From: Pictodentalium vernedei
Lineage: Eukaryota > Mollusca > Scaphopoda > Dentaliida > Dentaliidae
Direction: 5' to 3'
Assembly: GCA_031216915.1 (NCBI GenBank)
Contig: CM062296.1
Location: forward strand, 664,021,838 to 664,085,837
Length of the DNA stretch: 64,000 nucleotides
Below are positions 12,326 to 23,072 of the stretch, one piece after another (the stretch's first letter is position 1; each line of letters starts with the position of its first letter). Below the pieces are notes generated by a model. It made no database searches and was not told the origin of the DNA. It worked only from the letters and a program-made list of their open reading frames with translations. Both the position numbers and the translations under genes were made by a program.

Positions 12326-14237
12326 AATTGCTCGATGTACACGTTCTCTTGTCTATCTAGTGTAGCAAGAGATTCAGACTGGGGCAAACATTCGGTGGTT
12401 GACTCAGAGAGTGCCACTGCAGTTGCCGGATCCGAGTTTTATAATTATGACGGTTGCCAGTCAAACAGGTTGGGATATAATATTGATCCCAAAGGATTCG
12501 AAGTGCCAGGGTCTTTGGGTTCCGCAGTCTCTAAGCAAGCACTTATCTTCCATGGAATAATGTTTTTTTAGGCTTGCTTTATGTCATTGGATGAACATTA
12601 TTCAGAAACGCATGTCCAAATCCTGTCCGTTAATTCGACAGTAGTGGCGTATCTCCGGAACCAGGGAGGCACTCATTCGTTTCCATTATTCAATTTAATG
12701 GAAAGAATCCTTCTGTTTGTTATAGTACACCAAGTTCTGCTTCGGTCCGTCATATTCCGGGTCGTCTGATTGTATTACCGGACTCCCGTTCACTTATGGG
12801 TCACTTGTTGCCGTCAGAATGGACTCTCAACAAACAAGTATTCAATCAGATTTGCTTTCACTGGGAGCGCCCAATGGTAATTTATTTACGACACAACTTG
12901 CTTGTCAATTGCAGACGTATGTGTTTGCTTGTCCGGATCTCTGAGCTTATGTTGTTAACGCTCTGTTGATCTAATAGGACGGAATGATAGGATATGCGTA
13001 TCCTCCTGCGCTGTTGTTTCAGCAAGTATTGCTAAGATAAACAACCACAATACATTTCTGTTGATAGCATCTCTGTCTTCACAGAGACTGTGGGTAAATT
13101 TACTCTGATGTCTACTGTGGGACTTAACGCGAAATCTTCCTCCATGAGAGGATCTTTTTTCGCTGGGTAAAATCGTGTCATCTTTATCACAACCCGCAAG
13201 GTCTCAACCTTCACGTATTCCGTTGTGTGGTCCTTATTGCATTGTAAGCATTGTACTGGACGAGCTTTGGACGCGATTTCTTACTATAGGAGAACCTCTT
13301 CTTCGCTATACTATGCGGCTAAAGTGAAGGCTCTTCCGTCGTTGGTGTAGGGATCACTATGTTGATATTGTTGATCCCTCCATACTAGTCATTGCAACTT
13401 TTTAGTATACTTGTTTGACAAGATCTACTACAGCCTGTTATTATTAAGGTTATAGGTTTATGTTACCTCATACCTATGCACTCTATGATAGTTTACAATT
13501 GAGTCTTATGTCTCTTTATCTAAGTCAGTAACTTTTCGATAAATAGACTTAGAATCATTAGATTAAATTCCTATATGGAATTTAACTTCGGTTCTTATTT
13601 AGCTGAGTAATCATTTGAGCCTCTGGAAACAGTAGTTTTCAAATTCTGACCTTTTAGACAGTAATTCTGTTGGCTTCTCTTTTCTGAAGAGTCAGTGAGT
13701 TTCATGCACTATCGGTGGATGATTTTCACTTTCGTAGTTTCGGAATCACTACTTCCTTTACTATTTAGGTTGGATTTTTGCATAAGAGTCAGGCTCCTAA
13801 TTAATATCCGGAACCTATTGTTATTAAGGTCCTTCCGTCTTTGTACGGGCATAGGCCTTTACTTTGTCCGGTTAGAGTTTATGTTTTTATAAACAGATAT
13901 CTGTTTATTACTACGGGCGTAAGCTTCTTCTGTCTTTGATGCCTAATAGAAGGACGTTACGCTCCATTCTATTGCTAATTGATTCAATTAACTATCGATA
14001 CTGCTTATGGTATATCATTGACTCAGCAGTTGTGTTTGAGATTTCGGCTCATGAAGTAAGAGTTCTTCTACATCTTGGGCTTACATTAATAGTGTCACTA
14101 TTATAGATTTTTGAAGGCTGCTCATTGCGCTCAGCCATCCACATTCATGAATTTTTATCTCAGAAATATTGAGTCCATTTCTGGAGGCCTCTATTGTTAG
14201 GTCTATTATCTACTGCTCAGAATGTCATTCACTTAAC
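12326..14237 (+). pseudogene. RNase H-methyltransferase-recombinase relic of DIRS copy 2
   Basis: Sequence passes directly from the gag KVKNSLRVAS..LLFDG region to the ATTGCTCGATGTACACG block that in copy 6 lies near 42141, beyond the RT catalytic core. Recognisable parts are the RNase H start (near 12440), the VVAYLRNQGGTHSF stretch near 12640, the methyltransferase-like part near 12870-13000 and recombinase sequence to about 14237. Many stops and small deletions break every frame. Confidence 0.85.
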
Positions 14238-14830
14238 AGTTGCTACTATAGCTAGGTAGGCTGTCTGTTTCGGCAGTGACTCCGTTCTGCTGCCCTCTTC
14301 GCTCTGGGCTATTTGACCCAGGGCAAGAAAAAGGGGGGGGGGGGGGGGGGGGGGTGTTCCCTTGGGTCACCTGTTTTACTATGAAAACAAGGGGATACCT
14401 CCTCCGGAGTTAATAATTCTGAGCTGTTATTGGGATGGTTGTTTAGTGAGAAGTTTATGTTCTAAAAATTCATTCAGGTCTTAGTTTTTAAAGTATAGCT
14501 TTTGAATATAGCACGTGTCTACGGACATTATTATACAATCCTCAGACACTTTTAAGGAGTATAAAGAGTCTCTATTCTCTAGACTTACTTTATTTATTGG
14601 CTTACTTTAAAAATTATTAGTATAAGGATTATACTAGATATTAATAGAGTACATGGATGTATGATGCTCAATTTTGGAGGGTGTTGTATCTTTCTAATTT
14701 ATCATAAATAAGAAAGATACATGTAAGGCCTAATACTTCTTTTTCCCTAGAGGGGATGACTCTTTTTTTATATAATTGAGCGTATTCCATCTTGCTCTAT
14801 GTCCTTGGCCCTCCAGCCTTTTTACTATTC
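14238..14830 (+). other. 3' region of DIRS copy 2 with poly-G tract
   Basis: Non-coding stretch between the recombinase relic and the ICR. A run of 22 G lies at about 14333-14354 right after CTGGGCTATTTGACCCAGGG, which can form a small hairpin. Copies 5, 6 and 7 have a G-rich run at the same place. Confidence 0.75.
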
Positions 14831-14917
14831 AGCTATGTCTGGGTCATTGGTACAGTATAAAAATGTTAAAAAATTTATAGTAATTTATATATTTTTTATA
14901 CTTACCAATGACCCAGA
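14831..14917 (+). repeat. Internal complementary region (ICR) of copy 2
   Basis: Its first half is the complement of the element's left outer end and its second half the complement of the right outer end (TTTTTTATACTTACCAATG against CATTGGTAAGT at the right end). This is the diagnostic ICR of DIRS elements, thought to template completion of the circular cDNA. Confidence 0.85.
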
Positions 14918-14992
14918 TGGGGATGGCCCTCCCAGGAGTTGGGAACTCTTACCTCCCCGCTGAGTACATAGCGCTTACCAGGCACTGGTTAT

Positions 14993-15220
14993 TAGAATGA
15001 TTAATGGCGCCAATTTCGGAACGTCCTTGACACTGCGCATGTGCAGTAGAGGTGAAGTGTAGAGGGCCATTCAGGACATGTTTTCTTTGGTTTTAGATGC
15101 AAATTTTGGGGATTGGGGGGCAAAATTTGTGTTTGGCCCTATATTTTAAGAGTTAGCACCAGCTATGTCTGGGTCATTGGTAAGTGTAAAAAATATATAA
15201 ATTACTATAAATTTTTTAAC
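14993..15220 (+). repeat. Right ITR of DIRS copy 2
   Basis: Inverted copy of 8279-8480 with an extra ~26 bp at the outer end. It holds ACTGCGCATGTGCAGT, a CpG-decayed form of the palindrome in the left ITR. Confidence 0.85.
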
Positions 15221-15522
15221 TTTCCGTCAAGGTTTTCTCGGTTTCTATGCAAGGGATTGATTTTATATTTGGCTGCTGTTTCATAATGATGAGTTGTATC
15301 GTGTAAGCAATTTTCAGATCTGCTGTGCAGCCACTTCCTGTTTGCCGATACTTTGAAATTTTACTGTACCCACTGAACATTGAAATTTTTCGTCAAACTT
15401 TTCTCGGCTTCTATGCAAGGGATTGATTTTATATTTGGTCTGCTGCTTCATAATGATGAGTTGTATCGTGTAAGCAATTTTCAGATCTGCCATGCAGCAA
15501 CTTCCTGTTTGCCGATTCAATT
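15221..15522 (+). repeat. 167-bp satellite array, right part
   Basis: Resumes with TTTCCGTCAAGG exactly where the left part stopped after GAAT. Two units (TTTGG blocks at 15268 and 15434) are present before the array ends near 15522. Confidence 0.88.
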
Positions 15523-15869
15523 TCATGCAGCGACGCAGGTCCAGACCCGGTATTGGTCTTGGCTTGTTAATAAATGGTCAGCTGTAAGTTGTAACCTCTG
15601 TAGGAATAGAGGAAGGTTCAAGTTAATAATTTCTGGAAAGAGCTTATTGTGAATATTTTCATTGTGCACAAACATTATGTTCAAATAATTCAGTTCAAAC
15701 TGTCATCAGATAAGTAACATCGTGGAAATAATTTTACTTTTTTAGTGTTTCCATTGTATATGAACACAGAAGTGTACACATTCATTACCAGTTTCAAAGT
15801 TTCAACAATTTTTAGAGCCTGTTTTCTGAGTGACCATGGACACTCACTGGAAGCTGTTCTATAAATAGT
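15523..15869. other. Unassigned spacer
   Basis: No ORF, repeat structure or splice-like exon was recognised here. It separates the satellite from the LINE remnant. Confidence 0.4.
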
Positions 15870-16486
15870 GAACTCTTTTTTAAAAAATATCTGGATTAAA
15901 GGTAAACTTTGACAAAATAGAGGTTTTATGGATTGGATCTAATACGGGTTGTGGCGATAAAATTTCAATAAAACAAAAGGTTAAATGGAATCACAATAAT
16001 GTCTTTAAAATACTTGGAATCAAATACAGTGCTTAGTGACTGGTCCTTCAGAAATCTGACTCTCATTGGTAAAACTGTTGTAATTAAAACTCTTGCTCTC
16101 CCAATGCTAACTAATGCTAATACACTGCTTGACAGTTCTTCTGGGTCCCTCCCCCCCCCCCCCCTGAAAATATCCTTCACAGATTACAAGTTCTCTTTTA
16201 AAAGTTCCTTTGGTCAGGTAAAAATTAAATATTAAAACGCCATACAATAATCAACCTGATTGATATATGGAGGCCTGAAATTTCCTGATACAAAAACACA
16301 CAATTACTCCCTGAAAGTTGGATACATAAAAAAACTTATAGATCCCAGTACATTTTTGGTCTCTGTTAGACACAAAAGTTACCTCAACCCCAGAACAGAT
16401 TTTAAGTGAACCTTTATTCTATAATGACAAAATAAAATTAAATAATCCACCATTTTTAAGAAAAAATGGCGTGAAAAGGACATCAT
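15870..16486 (+). pseudogene. LINE reverse-transcriptase C-terminal fragment (part 1 of 3)
   Basis: Translation gives LKVNFDKIEVLWIGSN, then VFKILGIKYS, then RNLTLIGKTVVIKTLALP, then FYNDKIKLNNPPFLRKKW and EKDII. These follow the order of the C-terminal region of L1-like LINE RTs after the catalytic domain (the KTE..W.GS and L.L.GK..VIK.L..P motifs). Stops and a poly-C run near 16149 show decay. DIRS copy 3 interrupts it after GACATCAT at 16486, and the frame continues after the insertion. Confidence 0.75.
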
Positions 16487-16692
16487 ATTTTTATACAACA
16501 ACCAATGGCCCAGACTAGCTGGTACTAACTCAAAAATTAATCCAGGGCCAAACACAAATTTTGCCCCCCAATCCCCAAAATTTGCATGCAAAAGCGAAAA
16601 AATCAAGTCGTATCTGGTCCTCCATACTTTTGAGATCTGTGCATGTGCAGTATCCAGGAAGGTACCGAAATTAGCGCCAACCATCATTCTTT
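16487..16692 (+). repeat. Left ITR of DIRS copy 3
   Basis: Inverted copy of the right ITR beginning at 23073. The palindrome intact in copy 6 appears here as TGTGCATGTGCA, the pattern expected from CpG decay. Confidence 0.85.
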
Positions 16693-17414
16693 GTTTGGCC
16701 CTAAAGTCAGCAACATTCAACTGATATCTGTGCTTTTAATTCTCATTTTTGAGGATGCCAGACACAAATCAATGGTAAAATTGGTGGATCCAAGGACATA
16801 AATGGATGATGGAAGTGAACAACGGTGGTTAGGAACGTTCAGGGCTGTAACTTTATAATTTTTATCAAAATTATTTCATGTTTCTCAATTTCGGGACATG
16901 TGCCTGACGTCATCATTCTTGCTAATGATTTATCCACTGTTTGTTTAAGTGTTCCTTCACTATCCTTCCTTGAAGCTCTCCTGTTAAACTCCCAAGCTTT
17001 TTGGCTTATGTTTATTGAAATTTTTATTAAATTTCGTGGGAGTTTAACGTGTATTACAGAATGTTTATTCTGTTCATCCCCATGGTTACGTCCTCACCCT
17101 AGAGGTGTTGGGTTGTTTGTGTCATGCATCTTCTATCCGATGTATCGTTTTTTCTTTGTTTGAAGATCTTGCTTTACATCTGGTAGCTTTAAAATCTGTT
17201 ACTGACTTTGGGACTTTTTGTTTTGTGCCTGATGTCTTGTTTCCGTTTTGTTCCTTGACATTGTTTACATTGGCAATGTCCTTAAATATATGTAGTATTT
17301 AGTTATTATTACTATAGGATTGTTGTAAGATACATTAATTAATATTCCAGTAGTGTAGCAATAATTTTTATTGTGGAGTTTGTGGGAGTTCTTTCGACTT
17401 AGTTTTGATTAATC

Positions 17415-19530
17415 ATGAAAGCTTAATGCTCAAAATGCAAGGCGAGGAAGTCTTCCTCAGATTTACATGCATGTTGCCTTGCTTGTTGTCGATGTACTCC
17501 TATGAATTCTTGTCCTACATGTGTTGATTGGGATGACAAACGTTGGACGCAGGTGTCACAGTACATTGTTAGCAGTGAGAGGCCGATGCTGGTACTCTCG
17601 CCGCAAGGTCATTCAAGTTTTTCAGTTTCTTTTTCAGAGGAACAAGAACATGGTGATGATAATGTGACACCTACCACAAGTGTGCTACCGTCATCATGCT
17701 CTGATGAGCAAACAGAGCTAGCTGCTAAGGTGCTCTTGAATATTAGGCAAGGGATAAGGCCACTGGGCGGTGGTTTTAATCCTTTGACAGCAGCTAGCTC
17801 GACCGGTGAAGTGGTTACTCCATCCATGGGAGCCATGACATCGGGTATGTCCATTGCGGTCGAAGGAAGTGTAGTGGTTAGAGCAAGCACCTTAAAAACA
17901 AAACAAGATCACCCAGCGATGACGGAACTAGGGAGGAAGCCAGCAAGGTCTGAAAAGGCCGCAAGCGGGAGAGGTCCCTCTCTAACCCAGCAACATCTGG
18001 GGCCAGATGTTGTTATGAAAAACTTACGCAGGCCGGAGCATACGTCCACACCTGCCGCTCAGGACGCTCCGTCTAGACTGCAGCCGGCCCCGGCTACAGT
18101 CATGGCTTCTTCCGCTATGATCATTACGCACACACGACCGCATCCTAGCTATCCGACTTTGGATATCCAGCCTGCTGTTCAAAGAAGGAGGCACTCTTCA
18201 TCCGTGAAGTCAGACCATCCGGTAGTTAAGGAGCCGAGGCCTCGATCATCGGGATATTTGTAGAAGAGATCCATCTCCGGAACACCGTGCCAGGAGCAGC
18301 AAGCTGCTAAGAAACAGAAAACCACTGCTCCTCAGGCCTCGATGACGGACTTGCTGTCGGAGGTTGCACAGCTGATCGCAGCATCCCAGTAAGTGCAGGT
18401 GCAACCTCCTTCAGACTCAGAACCTGAGCTGTTGGACGGCGCTGGGTTGGTCCAGTCATCTGTTTGTGCAGATGTAATGGGACCGAGATTCGCAACTGAT
18501 TCACTCGGATGGTGAAAGGGATAAAGAAGAGGATTACCCTTTCCTTTCGGAGCAACACATGGTTGCGATGGATTTTATCCATCAATACTACCCTGAGTTT
18601 GTTCCACCGAATCAGCAAGCTGCGACAACAAGAGAGAAACCACTGGCATCTCTAGACAAAGACTTTATACGAAGGAAGGAAGAAGTTCTTTCTTTCCCGG
18701 TTCAGTATAGGCAAGTGTCGCAAGCCTTCGGCCATGTAGACGACACCATATTTAACCTCTCGAGTGCGAGGAAAAGAGGTGGTTTCTTGTCAACATCTTC
18801 CATAAAAATACTGTTCCTTGGACCACGTTCATTTAAAATGGTTGGAGAAGATGTGCCGAGTTTGGATGAGCAGGCCTGGAATTTAGATATATCCTTACCT
18901 GCATCATTCAGTGTTCGCTCAGATGTAACGGAAACTGCAATTTCATCGAATAGAGTGAATTTGGACGCAATGTCCTATGCAGATCACCTTCCCAGTGCTA
19001 TGGCACAACGTCTTAATGGGAAGGAATTTGAGGACGTGTGTACCTCTCTTAGAGTTCTTTCCAGGGCAATCATGTATAACGCCGTCCCGACAGTGGCTAA
19101 TCTGGAGTTAATAGGATGTGATGCTGCCCTTGCGTCATCATCACTTATAGATGACAAGGTGAAAAGCTCTCTCCGGGTTGCTCCAGTCTCCGGACATACT
19201 ATCTTTGACAACAAGCTTTCGTTAGTATACGGACAAGCTACTAAGAAAACGTCCAGTGCTCTGCTATTGAAGTCGGCATCTCAACAACCTGCTTCAGCAG
19301 ACCGGAGTAAGCGAGGACATTCCAAATCAAAATCATCAAAAGGGAACTCTTCGCGAGGGTATAAGAAACCCTCATACAATTACTCCGGAGGTCGTCAATA
19401 TAGCGACTCAGGAAAGGGGCGTAAGTCTGATCAGGACTATCAGTCAGATGCCCCTAAGTCGATGGGGCAAGGATATTTGCAGGGAGGACATAGTTTCTCC
19501 TCCCATAACCCTTGCAAGTCCTACAGCTGA
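17415..19530 (+). pseudogene. gag-like pseudogene of DIRS copy 3
   Basis: Starts ATG AAA GCT TAA: codon 4, Tyr in copy 5, is a stop here. The Cys cluster follows (TGCTCAAAATGC, then CCTTGCTTGT and TCTTGTCCTACATGTG). A long open stretch covers 17502-18260 with the GPSLTQQHLGPDVV peptide, then a stop and frameshift. The second long open stretch, 18559-19530, contains VAMDFIHQYYPEF, SYADHLPSAMAQRLNG and the basic Ser/Gly/Tyr-rich tail. The family role is presumably that of a structural gag. Few lesions suggest moderate age. Confidence 0.85.
17991..18012 (+). other. gag hairpin of copy 3
   Basis: Perfect inverted repeat with arms CAACATCTGG and CCAGATGTTG, preceded by GAGAGGTCCCTCTC, a second short inverted repeat. 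It lies inside the conserved GPSL..QQHLGPDVV coding block. Confidence 0.7.
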
Positions 19531-21478
19531 TGTTCAAGATCTCTATTGATTGCCAGTTGGCGGAAGGTTATCAAACTTCGCAAGAAACAGGATAGCAGTC
19601 ACGGAAGATCAGTGGGTGAGAAGTGTAGTCTCGGACGGCTTACAGCTATCATTCCGAGCAAAACCCCCACTAACGAGATGTCTGCGTTGGACAAATCTTC
19701 AGGCGGATCCTTTCAAAAGAGAGTCTCTCCTAGCGGAGGTACAGGCTCTCTTATTAAAGGAAGCAATAGAGGTCATCGAGAATCAAAATTCTCAGGGTTT
19801 TTACAGTCACCTGTTCCTCGTACCAAAGCCAGTTCTGACCGGTAATAGAATTGAGCTGGATAAACAAGCTTATCGTGGCTCCAAAGTTCTATATGGAGAC
19901 CATTCAGTCGGTAAGAGCGAGCATTCGAGGGAATGACTATGCGGCAAGCATAGATCTAAAGGCCGCTTACTTTCATGTCCTGGTACATCTGGCATTCAGA
20001 AAGTACCTGCGGTTCGCCGTACAAGGGAAGGTTTATCAGTTCAGAGCAATGTGCTTTGGGCTGAACCTGGCTCCCTGGGCATTCACTCGAATAATGAACT
20101 CGGTAATGTCATACTTCCTAGCTCATTTGTATGCGGTAACGTCGGCTTACTTGGACGACATTCTGCAGAGATACGGCAACAGAATTATACTTCAGAACTA
20201 TGTTCAGAGTCTCTTTCTATTATTCCGACGTCTCGGCTTCAGCGTAAATGGGAAAAAGTCATTCACTCACTTGGGAATGAGCTTCGAGACTCACAACAAT
20301 CTGGTTCGTCTGGTTACCCAGAGCAAAATTAGTCAGTTGTTATGCTCACTGTTTTCTACACTCAGACGCATTAATAGCGAGGGAATTCATGCGACTGATG
20401 GGGCTGTGCGGAGCGGCTGCAGATCTTATTCCGATGGGCCGCCTGCACACACGTCCCCTCCAGATATTCTTTACTCAGAACTGGAGTGTGAAGACGCATT
20501 CGCTCGAAACCAGTATTGTTTTAATGGACCTAGTAAAACAAAAGGTTCAGATTTGGGCAGATCTTCAGTGGTTAACTCAGGGAGTTCCACTGCAACTGCT
20601 TTCACGATTATGACAGACGCGAGTCAGACGGGCTAGGATGCGACCCTAAGTCCCACAGACTTGAAGTGTCAGGGTCTTTGGGACTCTCGGTTCCTAGAGA
20701 AGCACATAAACATCAAAGAGATGATGTCAATCTGGCTAGCACTTCAACATTGGATTCGCCTAATAGCGAACGTCCATGTTCCAATTCTGTCGGACAATTC
20801 GACAGTAGTTGCTTACCTCAGGAACCAAGGCAGCACTCATTCGATTCCATTATGCAAATTAATGGAGAGGATTCTCCTATACATCATGAATCATGGCGTT
20901 CATCTCTCTGTCCGTCATATACCGGGTCATCTGAACGTACTAGCAGACTCGCTCTCTCGGAAAGGTCACCTGTTGCCATCGGAGTGGATGCAGAACAAGC
21001 GAATATTCAGACAGATTTGCTATCAGTGGGATCGTCCCATGATAGATCTTTTTGCGACACACTTGAACAATCTGTTACCGACGTTCATGTCGCCATGTCC
21101 AGATCATCAAGCGTACGCTGTAGATGCTCTGTCAATTTCATGGGACGAAATGATAGGATATGCATATCCCCCAACTCCATTGATTCAGCAGATTCTGTTA
21201 AAGATCAAACAGTCTCGTTGCAAAATTCTGCTAGTAGCACCTCTATCATCACAGAAATCTCAGATCAATCTTCTCGCGTGTCTGTTATGGGACATTCTCC
21301 GGAAGCTTCCTCCATGAGAGGGCCTTCTTTATCAGGGGAAGTCACGCGCACTGCATCACAACCCCCCAGAATGTCTCAACCTTCACAAACTTCCGTTGTG
21401 CGGTCCTTCTTGCATGGAAAACAGTGTACAGGACGTGCAGTGGACACAATTTCTCTAACTGCAGGAGTCCTCCTCTTC
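19531..21478 (+). pseudogene. RT/RNase H/methyltransferase-like pseudogene of DIRS copy 3
   Basis: The fingers region LPVGGRLSNFARN.. and SHLFLVPKP are open to 19830, where about ten bases are missing relative to copy 5 and the frame shifts. The palm follows with SIDLKAAYFHVLVH and YLDDILQRYG (20150-20180). RNase H begins ..TIMTDASQTG and then hits TAG in place of the Trp codon (20634). KEMMSIWLALQHW, ILSDNSTVVAYL and VLADSLSRKG complete RNase H. The part after it, PMIDLFATHLNN..AVDALSISWD..YAYPPTPLIQQILLKIKQ, matches the methyltransferase-like region of DIRS RT proteins. A handful of lesions inactivate it. Confidence 0.88.
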
Positions 21479-22438
21479 GTTGAACTACGCAGCAAAGTGG
21501 AGGGTTTTCTTCCGTTGGTGTAAGGATCAGTTGATAGACATATACGATCTGTCCATACCAAATATTGCTGATTTCTTAGTCTACTTGTTTGACGATCTCA
21601 AACTGCAGCCCATCACTATTAAGGGCTATAGGTCTATGTTATCAGATACTTACGCTCATCATGATAACTTGGCTATTGGATCAAATACTTCATTATCCAA
21701 GCTAGTTAGAAATTTCTCTATCAATAGACCTAGAACCCTCATATTAATTCCTGAGTGGAATTTGGCTTGAGTTCTGTTGAAGCTCAAAGAAGCTCCTTTT
21801 GAGCCGTTGGATGTCGCTGAGTTCGAATTCTTGACCTATAAAACGGTGTTTCTCTTAGCCTTTTCATCTGCTAGAAGAGTCAGTGAACTTCATGCTTTAT
21901 CTGTTGATGAATCTCACTACCGTAGTGTGGGTAATACCATTACCCTCACTACGGAAGTGGGTTTTTGGCTAAGAATCAGATTCCAGACAAGCGGCCAGGG
22001 CCTATTATCATTAAGGCTTTTCCATCTTCCGATAACCGTAGACCATTGCTGTGTCCAGTCAGGGATATGCACATTTATGAATGTCGATCAGATTTTGTTA
22101 GAAAAGGAAGAAAACGTTTCTTTCTTTCATTGATTCCTAACAGAAAGGATATTTCTGTTCATGCCCTCACTAGATGGATTCAGTTGGCAATACACGTTGC
22201 CTATGAAAATCTATCTTCGGATAAACGTTCTGTTAATAAGATATCAGTGCACGAGGTTAGAGCACTGTCAACTTCTTGGACTAATTCCAACAGTATAGCC
22301 ATTAATGATCTCATGAAGGCTGCGTACTGGACACAGCCCTCTACATTTTCCAAGTTTTACCTGAGGAATTTAGAGTTCATCTCTGGTGACCTTAGATCTT
22401 TGGGTCCTCTTTCTGTTGCTCAGAATGTCGTCCATTAA
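21420..22438 (+). pseudogene. Tyrosine recombinase pseudogene of DIRS copy 3
   Basis: Reads SLNYAAKWRVFFRWC, LVYLFDDLKLQPITIKGYRSM and RRVSELHALSVDESH, then HEVRALSTSW, AAYWTQPSTFSKFYLRN and the end LSVAQNVVH at 22438. The catalytic Arg, His-x-x-Arg and Tyr are all present. It is broken by TGA in place of Trp at about 21768 and by a one-base deletion near 21965 (GTTTTTGGC against the longer T-run context of copy 5). The recombinase inserts the circular cDNA into the genome. Confidence 0.88.
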
Positions 22439-22914
22439 TGGTTACATCTATGGGTATTTAGGCAGTCCATTCCAGCATTGATGCTGTTCCGCTGCCCTCT
22501 TCATTCTGAGGATATTTACTATTTATTAATAACTATGTCTCATTTATGTACGTTTTTTTAAAATGTAGCTCACTGTGAAGCATTTGTATATGTCACATGT
22601 CAAACAGGCGTTAATATACAATCCTCGGACACTTTTAAATGAGTATAAAGAGTCTCATTCTCTGGACTATCTTTATATATTGGTTTTCCTTCACCGAATT
22701 AGCATAATGGGTTATGTTGGCATTAAATGGAGAAATTATATATTTTGTAATACTCAATTACATTGTTGGTGTTAAGCCTTTCTCTTTTCTTGTAAAGGAG
22801 AAAGACATATATAATTCTTATCTTCTATTCTCCTGTAGGAGCTATCCTTTACTGAAGTAATTGAGTGGTTGGATTTTCCTTTAAGTCCTAGGCCCTCCAG
22901 CCTTTTTATGATTC

Positions 22915-23001
22915 AGCTAGTCTGGGCCATTGGTTGTTGTATAAAAATATGATACAATTTAAGTATTTTGTATATTTTTTATACTAACCAATGGCCCAGA
23001 C
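22915..23001 (+). repeat. ICR of DIRS copy 3
   Basis: AGCTAGTCTGGGCCATTGG.. through ATACTAACCAATGGCCCAGAC: the complement of the left end followed by the complement of the right end, joined with no gap. Confidence 0.83.
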
Positions 23002-23072
23002 GGGTATGGCCCTCCCATGAATGGGCACTCATACCTCCCCGCTGTTTATAACATTTAACAGGCAATCTGTAG

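Larger units (their letters stand above)
8279..15220 (+). mobile_element. DIRS copy 2 (family I), RT-less non-autonomous derivative
   Basis: The left end ATTTTTATACTG starts at 8279 and the right end TTTTTTAAC finishes at 15220, both inside the 167-bp satellite. Length is 6942 bp, against 7132 for near-intact copy 6. It carries ITRs, an ICR, a gag region with a ~1.13 kb tandem duplication, and RNase H/methyltransferase/recombinase relics, but the RT core is missing. The same duplication, deletion and loss of the gag ATG are found in copy 7, so the structure existed before these two copies inserted. No target-site duplication is seen. Confidence 0.9.
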
